Source of the DNA: a virus | Length of the DNA: 44,433 bases | Direction: 5' to 3' (one strand) | Virus record (IMG/VR): IMGVR_UViG_3300017605_000781 | Location: 1 to 44,433 of that record | Part shown: piece after piece, positions 1-8,491 of the stretch | Layout: the number at the start of each line of letters is the position of its first letter | Position numbering within the stretch: the first letter of the stretch is position 1 | Notes under the pieces: generated by a model | The model's database searches: none | The model's input: the letters and a program-made list of their open reading frames with translations, nothing else | What the model was told of the DNA's origin: nothing | Program-made: the position numbers and the translations under genes

Positions 1-141
1 AAGCATTGGGCGTACAAACGCTCAAGCTAATATGATCAGTGCGCGTAAGCCATCGGGTGGTGGGGGGAGTCAGAATCCTTACACCATTCCAAACGCCGCT
101 TTAACTAATCTAGATCGACAAATTAAGATTGCCAAAAAAGG
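1..141. repeat. Left copy of the 141-bp terminal overlap
   Basis: Bases 1-141 are identical to 44293-44433, ending in both cases at the run GCCAAAAAAGG. The repeat lies inside an open reading frame that continues in the same frame across the join. This fits a circular assembly whose ends overlap by one k-mer (141 is a common assembler maximum) better than a biological terminal repeat. Confidence 0.95.
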
Positions 142-484
142 ACTAGAAGCCTTAGGCCTTTGGGATAAAAAAGCTGGTTCACCAAGGGATATTGGAACGC
201 TAGAAGCGACCCCTCAGCAATATGCTGAATGGGATTTCAACCCTTTCGATGGAACACCTGCGCCAAGAACCAATGCAAAAGATGCAAATTATCAACGCAA
301 GATGGAAACCTGGCAATCAAAAAATGCAGCTTACCAAGCAAAGAAAAGGGCTATCGATCGCTATCAACAACTAACAGGAAGCACCCCATTTGGCGGAACC
401 GCACAAGAAAACTTGCAAAGCACCGGCTCCCGTTTGAGCGGTAATGCGGCCAAATTGTCGAACTCCATTTATCCAGGGCGATAG
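2..484 (+). CDS. Internal virion protein, C-terminal part (gene wraps the contig ends)
   Basis: This is the 3' part of the gene that starts at 43457. Frame 2 is open from base 2, and the ATG at 32 is an internal methionine, not a start. Joined across the circle the gene is 1,320 nt and encodes 439 residues. The C-terminal part is rich in Gly, Gln, Asn, Ala and Lys and has no recognisable catalytic motif. It sits between small Gly/Gln-rich proteins (42130-43457) and two large proteins (488-4526), the usual place of podovirus ejection proteins. The role as an ejection or internal capsid protein is inferred from position and composition only. Confidence 0.8.
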   Translation, partial: SIGRTNAQANMISARKPSGGGGSQNPYTIPNAALTNLDRQIKIAKKGLEALGLWDKKAGSPRDIGTLEATPQQYAEWDFNPFDGTPAPRTNAKDANYQRKMETWQSKNAAYQAKKRAIDRYQQLTGSTPFGGTAQENLQSTGSRLSGNAAKLSNSIYPGR

Positions 485-487
485 AAA

Positions 488-3043
488 ATGGTTGCCTTAC
501 AAGGTCAGGTCAGTTTTGATGCCATCGCTGCAAAGCCGGAGTTTCAGACAGCGCCCCCAGACGTTCAGCAGGACGTAGCGGATCGATATTTTAACGACAA
601 CATCGCTGCAAAGCCGGAGTTTCAAAAGGCCACGCCCGAAGTGCAAGCCGATGTCCGCACGCGTTTTTTCTCAGATTACAAGCTGGCCCCCGTCGAGACA
701 TTGCCAGAACCCAAGCAGCCGGAGTGGGTTTCTCAGCTTCCCGATGAGATTGGCTACGCAGCCGCCACAACGGCATTGCCTTTTGCAACCGCCGGAAAGG
801 CTCTAAGTTTTGACTACCTCGATGCTGAAAAACCACTTTTGGATTATGCGCGTGGCATTGAGCAGAAATACCCTCAAGACTTCGCCAACGACCCACGACG
901 TATTGACTCCACTTATTCCCAGGCTGGTAGAGCAGTCAGCTATGGTGCTGGCCTGGTCAAGAACTTCCAGGCTCTTGAAGGTTTAGGCGCACGTGGTATT
1001 CGGTATGTTGGAGGCAAGATCTGGCCTAATACAACCAGACTAGCGCAAGCCGCAGGAGTTGGGGAGGCTCTCAACATTCCAAGCTGGCTACAAGCAGGTC
1101 TAGCCGGTGCTACATATGAGGGCGTTAAGAGTATACCCGCAAATCAATTAGACGCAGGACAGCGTGCAATGAATGCGGCTGGCGGTTTTGTTGGTGGAGC
1201 GGCTTTGCCTATTGCTGGGAATGCTCTAAAAGGCAGCGTGCAAGCCACCCGGAATATTTTCCAGGGGAATAATGCGCCGGTTGGTATGGCCGAACTACAA
1301 AACGCTTTGAAACGGGCCTCTAAAAAGCAGCTTCACGAAACCTTTGAATTATTGGCGAATACTGTCCGCCGGATCCAAACGGGTGAGATTGACCCGGCGC
1401 TTGTAGACCCTAATGACTATGCCGCTTTGGTTCAGGGGATGGATTATGTCGGCAAGGCCATTAAAACGGGTAAGGCTATAAAACGTCCGAACTTTGCGCG
1501 CGGATTGGCGCGACGAGTTGAAGGCAAAGCAAAGATACGGGCCATTAAGGGCAAAAGGAGTATTGAAAAACCAAAGCCTGCTTCTACGCCATCAACTGAG
1601 ACAGTTGATGTAAAAGATCAGGAGCCGATAAAGGCAACTGTTAAATACAAAACAGTTGAAAGAAAAGTAAAACGTAAAGTAACCGTTTACACTGATGAGG
1701 TTCAATCAGAGCTTGAGCGCTTGGATGCTGAACACAAGGTTTATAAAGAGCGTCAATTAAGAAATAGAGATAAAGAGCAGGCTAATAAAAACATAAAAGG
1801 TCATGCCTTATCCACGGCTGCAAAAAAGCGAGAAGTAATTCAAGGGGAGTCGCTTGAGCCTGTTGACGATGGACTTACCGGTAAAGAGCTAAAAGCTAAA
1901 GTCCTGAAAGAACAATCAAATTATTCTGGCAAAGCAGTGATTGTCAACGGGAAAAAAGCCAGGGTGGTGAATGCCCCCTTCGGCAAAGTGAAAGTCGAAT
2001 TTGAGGACGGCTCAATTCAAACCGTTGAACCATCAAATATAAAACCAGCACCAAAGCCGAAACCAAAGCCTACAACAGTAGTCAAAGAGATTGAAGAGAC
2101 TGTGGTCGAGGAGGTTCCTGATAATACCCCAGATGAATCGCCAATCCCACAACCTAAACAGGAAAAACCAACACTCAAAGGCGCTATCAAAGAGATGGTT
2201 CGCCAAGTAGAAAAAGACGCGAACCTTCCTGAAGATGCAGGAGCCTCGACCGCTGGTCAAGTGGAAAAGAAAACAAACCGAAAGCTCACCACCGCAGAAA
2301 GAGATATCCACAACAACTTGCGGGCCATTGCCAGAACCGAAGCCGTTGACGACGCGAGGGGTATTCACCAGCAGTTCGAGGTTAACCCTGATCGCCAGTT
2401 GAAATACGAAGCCATTAAAGGACAAGTTTCTCAAGAACATCAGGCTATCGCTGAAAAGCTGGATGAGGCCATGAGTCAAGGCAAGGCTATCCGGGTGGAA
2501 TATGCCGCCGAAGAAGCAGGGCGCTCGAACGAAGCCGCCAAAGTGACCAACACAGGTAATGTCAAAGTAGAAGTAACCGACTTCACGCCTCTACACTGGA
2601 CGTTAACCAGCGGCGATAAAGCGATGATTCACGGGTACAACCAACGCGGCCACTTTGTCTCTTATCACCTGGAACCATCCACCAACGGTAGCCAGGTCTT
2701 AAAAGCAGGTAAAATCATCGACAGGGCCTTTGTGGGAGAATACCCCAACGTCTATTTAGGCTCTCGTCGGTTCCTGGTGAAAGATGTTTTGGGGCGTGGT
2801 GTCCGCTCCGCAGATGGGCCGGTAAAGACCAGTGAAGCTATTGCCGTGGCAGAGCAAACCGCTGCCATCTTCAAAGCCATTGAAAACAACCAAGCCATCC
2901 CGCCGGAAATTAAGCGAATTCTCAAGAAAATCTCTACCGGCAAAAAGGCCACCCGAGCAGAATTACTCATTCTGCAAAACAAATTCAAGAAACCAAAGGA
3001 TATTGAACTCTTGCAAACTTTCTGCAAAATGATGGGCCTGTAA
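488..3043 (+). CDS. Large internal virion protein with N-terminal tandem repeat and WYL-like region
   Basis: An 851-residue protein. Residues about 10-34 and 38-61 form a tandem repeat built on the motif IAAKPEFQ followed by a Val-Gln-Asp/Ala-Asp-Val segment. Residues 80-350 are Gly/Ala-rich, and about 350-470 are Lys/Glu-rich. Residues about 478-515 look like a small SH3/KOW-type barrel (KARVVNAPFGKVKVEFEDG). A Pro-Lys linker follows, then a helical region. Residues about 660-735 (GKAIRVEYAAE through GYNQRGHFVSYHLEP) resemble a WYL-type fold. The gene follows the wrapped gene with a 3-bp gap and precedes another virion-type gene by 1 bp. Ejection protein is the best inference; the WYL and KOW comparisons are by eye. 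Confidence 0.7.
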   Translation: MVALQGQVSFDAIAAKPEFQTAPPDVQQDVADRYFNDNIAAKPEFQKATPEVQADVRTRFFSDYKLAPVETLPEPKQPEWVSQLPDEIGYAAATTALPFATAGKALSFDYLDAEKPLLDYARGIEQKYPQDFANDPRRIDSTYSQAGRAVSYGAGLVKNFQALEGLGARGIRYVGGKIWPNTTRLAQAAGVGEALNIPSWLQAGLAGATYEGVKSIPANQLDAGQRAMNAAGGFVGGAALPIAGNALKGSVQATRNIFQGNNAPVGMAELQNALKRASKKQLHETFELLANTVRRIQTGEIDPALVDPNDYAALVQGMDYVGKAIKTGKAIKRPNFARGLARRVEGKAKIRAIKGKRSIEKPKPASTPSTETVDVKDQEPIKATVKYKTVERKVKRKVTVYTDEVQSELERLDAEHKVYKERQLRNRDKEQANKNIKGHALSTAAKKREVIQGESLEPVDDGLTGKELKAKVLKEQSNYSGKAVIVNGKKARVVNAPFGKVKVEFEDGSIQTVEPSNIKPAPKPKPKPTTVVKEIEETVVEEVPDNTPDESPIPQPKQEKPTLKGAIKEMVRQVEKDANLPEDAGASTAGQVEKKTNRKLTTAERDIHNNLRAIARTEAVDDARGIHQQFEVNPDRQLKYEAIKGQVSQEHQAIAEKLDEAMSQGKAIRVEYAAEEAGRSNEAAKVTNTGNVKVEVTDFTPLHWTLTSGDKAMIHGYNQRGHFVSYHLEPSTNGSQVLKAGKIIDRAFVGEYPNVYLGSRRFLVKDVLGRGVRSADGPVKTSEAIAVAEQTAAIFKAIENNQAIPPEIKRILKKISTGKKATRAELLILQNKFKKPKDIELLQTFCKMMGL

Positions 3044-3044
3044 G

Positions 3045-4526
3045 ATGCCGCAAGGATGCACCCCGGATAATGTCATGGGCCAGTTGGTCGCAGGAATGGA
3101 AGCACTGGGAACGGATGTTGACCAGCGCTACATTCTGAAAGACATGAAAACACCTGAGAAGTCAGCCTATTTCCGCACCCGTTCGCAATCCATGAACGAC
3201 GTGGAAGTGGATTCAGTCGGCACCGAAAATGATAAAACGCAATCAGGCATTCGGAAATACTGGAGCGTTGTCGATAAAATCGCCGGACGGCCAGGGCAAG
3301 CCATCAGCAGCGTGATAACTGAACAAAGAAACCCATCCGGCCTGTTTGGGGAAGACCGGGTAAAGCCGGTTATCGACTTTGTGACGCAACACTATAAAAA
3401 GAATAGTGGCAATCTGCAAAATAGACAATCACAATACACCGCAGGCATCAAGAAGGTATTCAGCTCCATTGATGTATCGGATTTGAAAGAAAGTCGTAAG
3501 GGAGCCTGGAAGAATTACCAGCACTTTTACGAGCATGGCGGCGAGCTTTACACTTCAGGCAGTGGGAGCAAGGTTGGGTCTTTAGTGACTAACCTTGCTG
3601 GGAATACCATTCAATCAAGCCCTACCGTCCTACTGGGAAACATTTTAGAAGGAACGGTTAAGCTACCGGCCCTCTACCCGACAACATTCCTTCAAGGGCT
3701 AGCTAAAGGCATTTGGAAGGGAAAGGGGATTTTCAAGATTCCCGAATTAGAAGCCCTTGGGTTGTATGGCCGCGAATACGCAGGCAAAGAGAATGCGCCC
3801 ATATGGGATAAAATCGGGACTCTTATTGAGCTATCTGATGTACCTTTCAAGAATGCCCTTTACTATGCCGGGGAATTAAAAGGCGGGGAGTCCGAAGGGT
3901 TGCGAGCTGTGCAACGCGGTGCGTTTTTGCCCCGGTTCGGGGATTTGCCGTCGGTTTACTATTCGACGGCTGGACGCAATGATGTTCGTTTCCTGAGTTA
4001 TACCGTCAATACTTGGAAGCTGTATGCCGACTTTGGGAAAGGCTTGCTTACAGGCTCAGGGGAAGGACGGCTGAAGTCCGCTTATGGCCTCAGTGTTTTA
4101 ACGAGCTTACCCTTTGCGCTGGGTGGGCTGCGCGGTGGGATTCCTGAGCCGATTGCCAACATGATTGGCGTGTTTTCACCTGATACGAAAGAAGTGATTG
4201 AAGAGAGCAGTACGCCGCTTTCCGGCTTCGTTCAGGTGGGAGGTGTCAACCGGATCGGAATTGCATATTCTATCGCCGAACGGCAACTAAAAAAGAGTTG
4301 GAGCAATTTCGAAAAGGGTGGGGCGGCACTGCAAGACCAGGACACCACCAAGGCCGCCGGGTATTTCACCCAGGCCACTTTAGGGTTGTTGCCATTCACA
4401 AAATCACCTCTGGGTGATGCCCAGCTTCAAAAGCTGATGAATCTCGGTTTAGATATTGCCAGGGATGACCTGGATGAGCCGTTGAATGAGCGGCTCCAAA
4501 ACGACTTTTTACCCAAGCCAAGATAA
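3045..4526 (+). CDS. Internal virion (ejection-type) protein
   Basis: A 493-residue protein starting one base after the previous stop, so translation is probably coupled. The N-terminal 150 residues are charged. The middle (about 170-240) and residues 340-380 contain Gly/Ala/Leu-rich stretches that could insert into membranes, as expected for a protein that leaves the capsid with the DNA. No enzymatic motif is visible. It closes the internal-protein cluster and is followed directly by a terminator hairpin. The +1 spacing raises the question of a split gene, but the stop is TAA and a good ATG follows, so I treat them as two genes. Confidence 0.7.
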   Translation: MPQGCTPDNVMGQLVAGMEALGTDVDQRYILKDMKTPEKSAYFRTRSQSMNDVEVDSVGTENDKTQSGIRKYWSVVDKIAGRPGQAISSVITEQRNPSGLFGEDRVKPVIDFVTQHYKKNSGNLQNRQSQYTAGIKKVFSSIDVSDLKESRKGAWKNYQHFYEHGGELYTSGSGSKVGSLVTNLAGNTIQSSPTVLLGNILEGTVKLPALYPTTFLQGLAKGIWKGKGIFKIPELEALGLYGREYAGKENAPIWDKIGTLIELSDVPFKNALYYAGELKGGESEGLRAVQRGAFLPRFGDLPSVYYSTAGRNDVRFLSYTVNTWKLYADFGKGLLTGSGEGRLKSAYGLSVLTSLPFALGGLRGGIPEPIANMIGVFSPDTKEVIEESSTPLSGFVQVGGVNRIGIAYSIAERQLKKSWSNFEKGGAALQDQDTTKAAGYFTQATLGLLPFTKSPLGDAQLQKLMNLGLDIARDDLDEPLNERLQNDFLPKPR

Positions 4527-4529
4527 CCC

Positions 4530-4553
4530 AAAGCCCCCGACGGAGGCTTTTTT
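4530..4553 (+). terminator. Rho-independent terminator after internal protein genes
   Basis: The hairpin pairs AAAGCC..CC with GG..GGCTTT, with one C-A mismatch and a GAC loop, and is followed by a run of T. It lies three bases after the stop codon at 4526 and before the fibre gene, so it probably reduces read-through from virion genes into fibre genes. Confidence 0.75.
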
Positions 4554-4565
4554 ATTGGAGACTTT

Positions 4566-5531
4566 ATGCCAGCAGACGATATCTCTCGGCTGTATGACTT
4601 CATGCCGAATACCCAGATTGCTTCCGGCCAGGTTGATGATGAGCTTAACTTGCATGTCACCACGCTAAATAACAAAGCCAGTCGTGTAGTGGAGAATACT
4701 TTCACTGGAAACAATACCTTCCAGGGGTCAAGCGTTTTCTCTGGCGCGGTCAATATTTCTGGTGCAACCACGTTATCCAATGTCGCCACGCTGAATGTCG
4801 ATGTCATCGCAGAAAAGACAGCCGCCGCAGGGGTGACGATTGATGGCGTTTTAGCGAAAGATGGAAACATCAACGTAGGCTCTGCTGGTTATACACCTGC
4901 CGCCGATGGTGATTTTGGGTACGACGAGACAGCGGATGAATATAAAGGCCGCAAGAACGGTACGAATCGAACGATCATTACTGACGATTTGCTTGGAAAT
5001 TTCCATCCAGGGTATCAGAACAGGCGATACACTTCCCCGTTAATCAACACCTATGGAACAGGCGCTGGGGCAGGCCGGGGCATCAATGCAAGTACCAATA
5101 CGATCGCTATACCGTTCTATGTGGGGAAAGCTCAGGCTTTTGCAACCATCGGGGTCTATGTGGCGACTGCCGTAGGGGCATCCAGTATTGGACTAGCGAT
5201 TTACAACAATGCAGATGGGATTCCAACAACAAGAATTCTAACGGGCTCGGTGGCATCCGACACAACCGGGTTCAAGAGTGCGGCCTTCTCGGTAGGAGCC
5301 TTCAATCCTGGTTGGTACTGGCTAGCCGCTCGTGCCAGCTCTGCCAGTGTAGGGATAGCCTATGCCGATACAATTGGGATGAGTACTATTCTAGGGCATG
5401 AGACGCTGGGTGAGGTCTATACGGCCATTTCAAATACTGGGAACCTACCTTCACCTTGGGGAGCGGTCGTTTCTGGTGACTATGTAGCTCATACCGGCAC
5501 GAATACGCCGGTCATCACCTTGGGGATATAA
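4566..5531 (+). CDS. Tail fibre protein with virion anchor and beta-rich tip
   Basis: A 321-residue protein. The start is set by GGAG six bases upstream of ATG. The N-terminus (residues 5-30, with LYDFMPNTQIASGQVDDELN) resembles the anchor segment of podovirus tail fibres. Residues 40-90 are a repetitive Ser/Thr/Asn/Val beta stretch, as in fibre shafts. Residues about 183-321 form a globular beta domain that recurs in the gene at 6044: a conserved IPF..., a GVYV strand, and a PGWYWLA motif near residue 250. The role would be attachment to the host surface. It is the first gene of the fibre/lysis group. Confidence 0.8.
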   Translation: MPADDISRLYDFMPNTQIASGQVDDELNLHVTTLNNKASRVVENTFTGNNTFQGSSVFSGAVNISGATTLSNVATLNVDVIAEKTAAAGVTIDGVLAKDGNINVGSAGYTPAADGDFGYDETADEYKGRKNGTNRTIITDDLLGNFHPGYQNRRYTSPLINTYGTGAGAGRGINASTNTIAIPFYVGKAQAFATIGVYVATAVGASSIGLAIYNNADGIPTTRILTGSVASDTTGFKSAAFSVGAFNPGWYWLAARASSASVGIAYADTIGMSTILGHETLGEVYTAISNTGNLPSPWGAVVSGDYVAHTGTNTPVITLGI

Positions 5532-5533
5532 GC

Positions 5534-5800
5534 ATGCTGAATCAAGTTTTCGATCTGGATGGCAACGTTATTTTTGAAGAGGTAGTTCCCGATCCCGAGC
5601 TACCTCTAATGGACAAGCTCAACGCCATCATTGAGACACAGCCCATCACCACTCAAGTGCAGTTCGGGCCATTGATCGCCGCCGGAAACTTGTATATCCA
5701 GCAGGGGAAAATCGAGCATTTGCGGACTCTTATTCAAACCACGGTTATTCCTGCGCCATTAGAACCTATTCGCGAAGCAATGCTTGCCGTCATACCCTGA
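5534..5800 (+). CDS. Small protein of the tail-fibre cluster
   Basis: An 88-residue acidic protein with no recognised motif, starting two bases after the fibre stop. Its last codon overlaps the next start. Location suggests a fibre chaperone or a small structural part, but nothing in the sequence proves it. Confidence 0.6.
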   Translation: MLNQVFDLDGNVIFEEVVPDPELPLMDKLNAIIETQPITTQVQFGPLIAAGNLYIQQGKIEHLRTLIQTTVIPAPLEPIREAMLAVIP

Positions 5801-6051
5801 TGAACAGCGAAACGCTTCTCTTTCTCTTCCAGGCGGGAGGGAAAATCTTGAATTCCCGCATCGGCCTGGTGATGCTCTTCCTGCTCTACACTTCCAGCCC
5901 GTGGGGACTTGGGGCGAAAGTGGACACGATCGGAACGAGCCTAGCCGCACAAATCGAAATTATGCGATCAACCCAAGCAATGGAAGTGCAAAACACCCAA
6001 CGGATCGCTCAGCTTGTAGAGCGGTGCAACCTGCTTCCACGAAATGATTAG
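5800..6051 (+). CDS. Small single-span membrane protein, possible holin or spanin partner
   Basis: An 83-residue protein whose ATG overlaps the previous stop (ATGA-type junction). Residues about 20-40 (RIGLVMLFLLYTSSPWGLG) form one hydrophobic segment, followed by an amphipathic helix rich in Gln, Glu and Arg. Single-span small proteins near an endolysin gene can be holins or antiholins; here the endolysin is 3.7 kb downstream, so the assignment is weak. A different-frame ORF at 5784-6047 overlaps it; the coupled ATGA start favours this frame. Confidence 0.55.
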   Translation: MNSETLLFLFQAGGKILNSRIGLVMLFLLYTSSPWGLGAKVDTIGTSLAAQIEIMRSTQAMEVQNTQRIAQLVERCNLLPRND

Positions 6052-6658
6052 AAATCTTCCAATCCTCACCCTGAAAAACTACTTCGACAAGCTGTATGAG
6101 CCTATTGGTGGGGGTGGAGGAAGTGGAAGTACGTTTGAGCCTATAGGCATCGGCGGGAATTATTACGGACACGCCTTGCTACCGAGAAGCAACTTCGCCA
6201 ATTTCCAGCCATCCATCGCCGTGCTGTATGCCATTCCGGTATTCCTACCGGCAATGACCATCCAGAGCGTTGGCGTGTATGTCAACACAATTGAAGCCGC
6301 CAAGTCGGCAAGGCTTGGAATTTACAAAGGCACCAGTGGAAGCCTACCTCTCGTTTTTGATGCCGGAACCACTTCCCTTGGCACGGGGGGGGAACGTTCG
6401 CTCACGGTCAACCAAGCGGTCACTGCTGGCTGGTATTGGTTGGTTGTCAACACGACCGCTACCGGAACGTGTCAACTGGCCGCCGCAACGGATGCCGCCG
6501 GAACGGGTTTCCCGGCTCCCAACTTTTTAGGTTCAGGTACAGCCACTGGGAACCCAACGACTCATGACTTGCAGGCTATGGCTTTTGGAGTCTTGCCTTC
6601 CACCTTGACGATTAGCCCGACGCAGACCGGCAAAACGCCGCACATCTTTGTGAAATAA
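6044..6658 (+). CDS. Fibre-tip-like protein sharing a beta domain with the upstream fibre
   Basis: A 204-residue protein. After a short N-terminus and a Gly-rich hinge (residues 22-28) it carries the same beta domain as the C-terminal part of the 4566 fibre: IPVFLPAMTIQSVGVYV near residue 64, ARLGIYKG, and TAGWYWLVV near residue 130. It overlaps the preceding gene by 8 nt. It is probably a second receptor-binding module, perhaps carried on the fibre or nozzle. Confidence 0.65.
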   Translation: MIRNLPILTLKNYFDKLYEPIGGGGGSGSTFEPIGIGGNYYGHALLPRSNFANFQPSIAVLYAIPVFLPAMTIQSVGVYVNTIEAAKSARLGIYKGTSGSLPLVFDAGTTSLGTGGERSLTVNQAVTAGWYWLVVNTTATGTCQLAAATDAAGTGFPAPNFLGSGTATGNPTTHDLQAMAFGVLPSTLTISPTQTGKTPHIFVK

Positions 6659-6667
6659 GGAGCATCC

Positions 6668-7012
6668 ATGACAGAGCTTTTTCCGAAAAATAGGCTTGTT
6701 CAATATACCGATCCGGGTGTGATCATTGATCCGAATCCATCACAAGGCAGTGTGATTGTTTCGACAACCAGTGTCCAAGTCAGGCCAGTAAACGACCAGC
6801 GCAGCGGCATTATCATCCAAAACCCGCTTGCGTCCACCGTGTCGGCTTATATCTCAGTGGACGGATTCCCAGCGGTTGCCGACGCAACCCGGATTGAGTT
6901 AGCCCCAGGAGCCACCCTATCCATGACAGCGCCTGAGCCTGGAACGGACTTGGCTATTCACGCCATAACGGCATCCGGTAGCGTTACCCTTCACTATACG
7001 GAGTTCACCTAA
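6668..7012 (+). CDS. Small beta-rich structural protein
   Basis: A 114-residue Ser/Thr/Val-rich protein with alternating hydrophobic residues and no Cys, typical of small beta-sandwich virion parts. AAGGAGC precedes the ATG. Context: between fibre-tip genes. The exact role is unknown. Confidence 0.6.
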   Translation: MTELFPKNRLVQYTDPGVIIDPNPSQGSVIVSTTSVQVRPVNDQRSGIIIQNPLASTVSAYISVDGFPAVADATRIELAPGATLSMTAPEPGTDLAIHAITASGSVTLHYTEFT

Positions 7013-7013
7013 A

Positions 7014-7562
7014 ATGCAGATTTATTCCCAAGCCACCGCTATTCGGGGCATTGAAGGGTCAACACCAGTTGCGGTCGTCGGAAATAGCGCGGTCGTTTCT
7101 GGAAACTTTACCCGACCAGCAGACACCACGGCCTATGCTCTCGGCGATTTAGTTGCCAACAGCACGACCGCCGGTAGCGTTGTGCCTATCACGCTAGCCG
7201 TATCGAGAATTGCCAACAGTACCGTGTTGATTCGTAAAGTCCGGCTCAAGAAATCGACAACCGGAGTTACAAATGCTTCTTTCCGAATCCATTTCTATAG
7301 CGCCTCCCCAACTTGCACAAATGGCGACAATGGGGCCTGGCTGACCACAGAAAGCACGTATATGGGTGCTTGTGATGTTGCCATCGACAAGGTGTTTTCT
7401 GATGCAGCAAAAGGCAACGGAGTGCCTCTCATTGGCTCTGAAATGATCGCAGTTCCTGCCAGCGCCACACAAAACATCTTTGCTCTGATCGAAGCCCGCG
7501 CAGCGTACACCCCCGGCAACGCCGAAGTGTTTACCCTGTCCGTTGAGTGCCTGAGAGACTAA
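7014..7562 (+). CDS. Beta-rich phage structural protein
   Basis: A 182-residue protein. The segment FTRPADTTAYALGDLVANS (residues about 31-49) is a pattern I recognise from structural proteins in many tailed phages, usually next to fibre genes. It starts two bases after the preceding stop, with no strong Shine-Dalgarno site, so it is likely read by coupled translation. Confidence 0.65.
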   Translation: MQIYSQATAIRGIEGSTPVAVVGNSAVVSGNFTRPADTTAYALGDLVANSTTAGSVVPITLAVSRIANSTVLIRKVRLKKSTTGVTNASFRIHFYSASPTCTNGDNGAWLTTESTYMGACDVAIDKVFSDAAKGNGVPLIGSEMIAVPASATQNIFALIEARAAYTPGNAEVFTLSVECLRD

Positions 7563-8479
7563 TGCCTTATCTTATTGGTACACGCCGGGCGCTTTTAGGT
7601 TCTCGAACGCTCCCATTACTGGATAGAATCCCTGGCGGTTTAGCGGCATACAGCCTGCGAAAGCTACGGGCTGGCTACACGGATGGTGCGATTCGGGTGC
7701 GTCGTTCCAGCGATAGCACAGAGCAGGACATCGGGTTTGACGCCGCAGGTAATTTAGACACCAGCAGCTTGCTGGCCTTCACTGGGGCAGGCGATGGGTT
7801 TATCACAACCTGGTATGACCAAACCGGAGGCGGTGCGACATTCGCGCAGGCGACAACGGCGAACCAGCCAAGGATTGTTGCGTCGGGCGTTGTCGATGTC
7901 ATCAACGGGAAGCCGACCGCGCTTTTCGACGGCATCAATGATTCCCTGACTGGAAACGCTACCTGCAACGCACTCTTGAAAAACAAGACGGGCATGAGCT
8001 TGTTGGCAGCCAATAACTTTTTATCGTTCCTGGTCTCTAACCGATGCATTATCAGCTTCTCGTTGCCAGCCGCTGCGAGTTCGATCCGATTATCCGTCAC
8101 GGCCTTGGTCGATGTCGGCTCCACGGCAAACAGGGGCTTTAACGCACGAGCGCTTGATACTGACGGCCTTTCCAGTAGGAACACAGCCAGTAAGTACGAT
8201 GGAAGCTTCGCGCTAAACTGCTACACCATCGACTACACGACGGCTGCGGGCGTGAACCGGCGTAACGGCGTTGTCATTGATTCCGGAACGTTCGGCTCTA
8301 TGACGGCGGGAAGCACCAGCAACACGGATTCTCTGGCAAGTAATATCGGGTCGTTCAACGGGGGGCAATTCCCCAATATGAACCTTGGCGACTTAATTCT
8401 TTTCTCGCGCGTTCTGAGCGCCGCTGAGATGAGCTTGGCTGAAAGTAATATGGCCGCCTACTACGGCGTAACAATATAG
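7562..8479 (+). CDS. Tail protein with arabinofuranosidase-B/concanavalin-like fold
   Basis: 305 residues. An in-frame GTG at 7547 exists, but the ATG at 7562, which overlaps the previous stop as TAATG, is the likelier start. Residues about 20-110 contain AYSLRKLRAGYTDGAIRVRR and a later FITTWYDQTG motif. These recur in phage tail proteins related to the alpha-L-arabinofuranosidase B catalytic family and to LamG/concanavalin-type domains. It may bind or cut surface sugar; catalytic acids cannot be assigned here. It lies directly before the SGNH esterase gene. Confidence 0.7.
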   Translation: MPYLIGTRRALLGSRTLPLLDRIPGGLAAYSLRKLRAGYTDGAIRVRRSSDSTEQDIGFDAAGNLDTSSLLAFTGAGDGFITTWYDQTGGGATFAQATTANQPRIVASGVVDVINGKPTALFDGINDSLTGNATCNALLKNKTGMSLLAANNFLSFLVSNRCIISFSLPAAASSIRLSVTALVDVGSTANRGFNARALDTDGLSSRNTASKYDGSFALNCYTIDYTTAAGVNRRNGVVIDSGTFGSMTAGSTSNTDSLASNIGSFNGGQFPNMNLGDLILFSRVLSAAEMSLAESNMAAYYGVTI

Positions 8480-8491
8480 GGAAAGTGAGCT

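Noticed and set aside
32-484. Separate gene starting at the ATG at 32
   Set aside because: The frame is open upstream to base 2 and continues from 43457 across the circular join, so this ATG is internal.
488-4526. One large gene broken by a stop at 3041-3043
   Set aside because: The second gene has its own ATG one base later in a different frame and stays open for 493 codons. A frameshift in a single gene cannot be excluded, but coupled genes are the simpler reading.
5784-6047. Alternative 87-codon frame over the small membrane protein
   Set aside because: The frame at 5800-6051 has the ATGA coupling and a membrane segment; this one starts inside the previous gene and is Arg/Pro-rich like a shadow frame.
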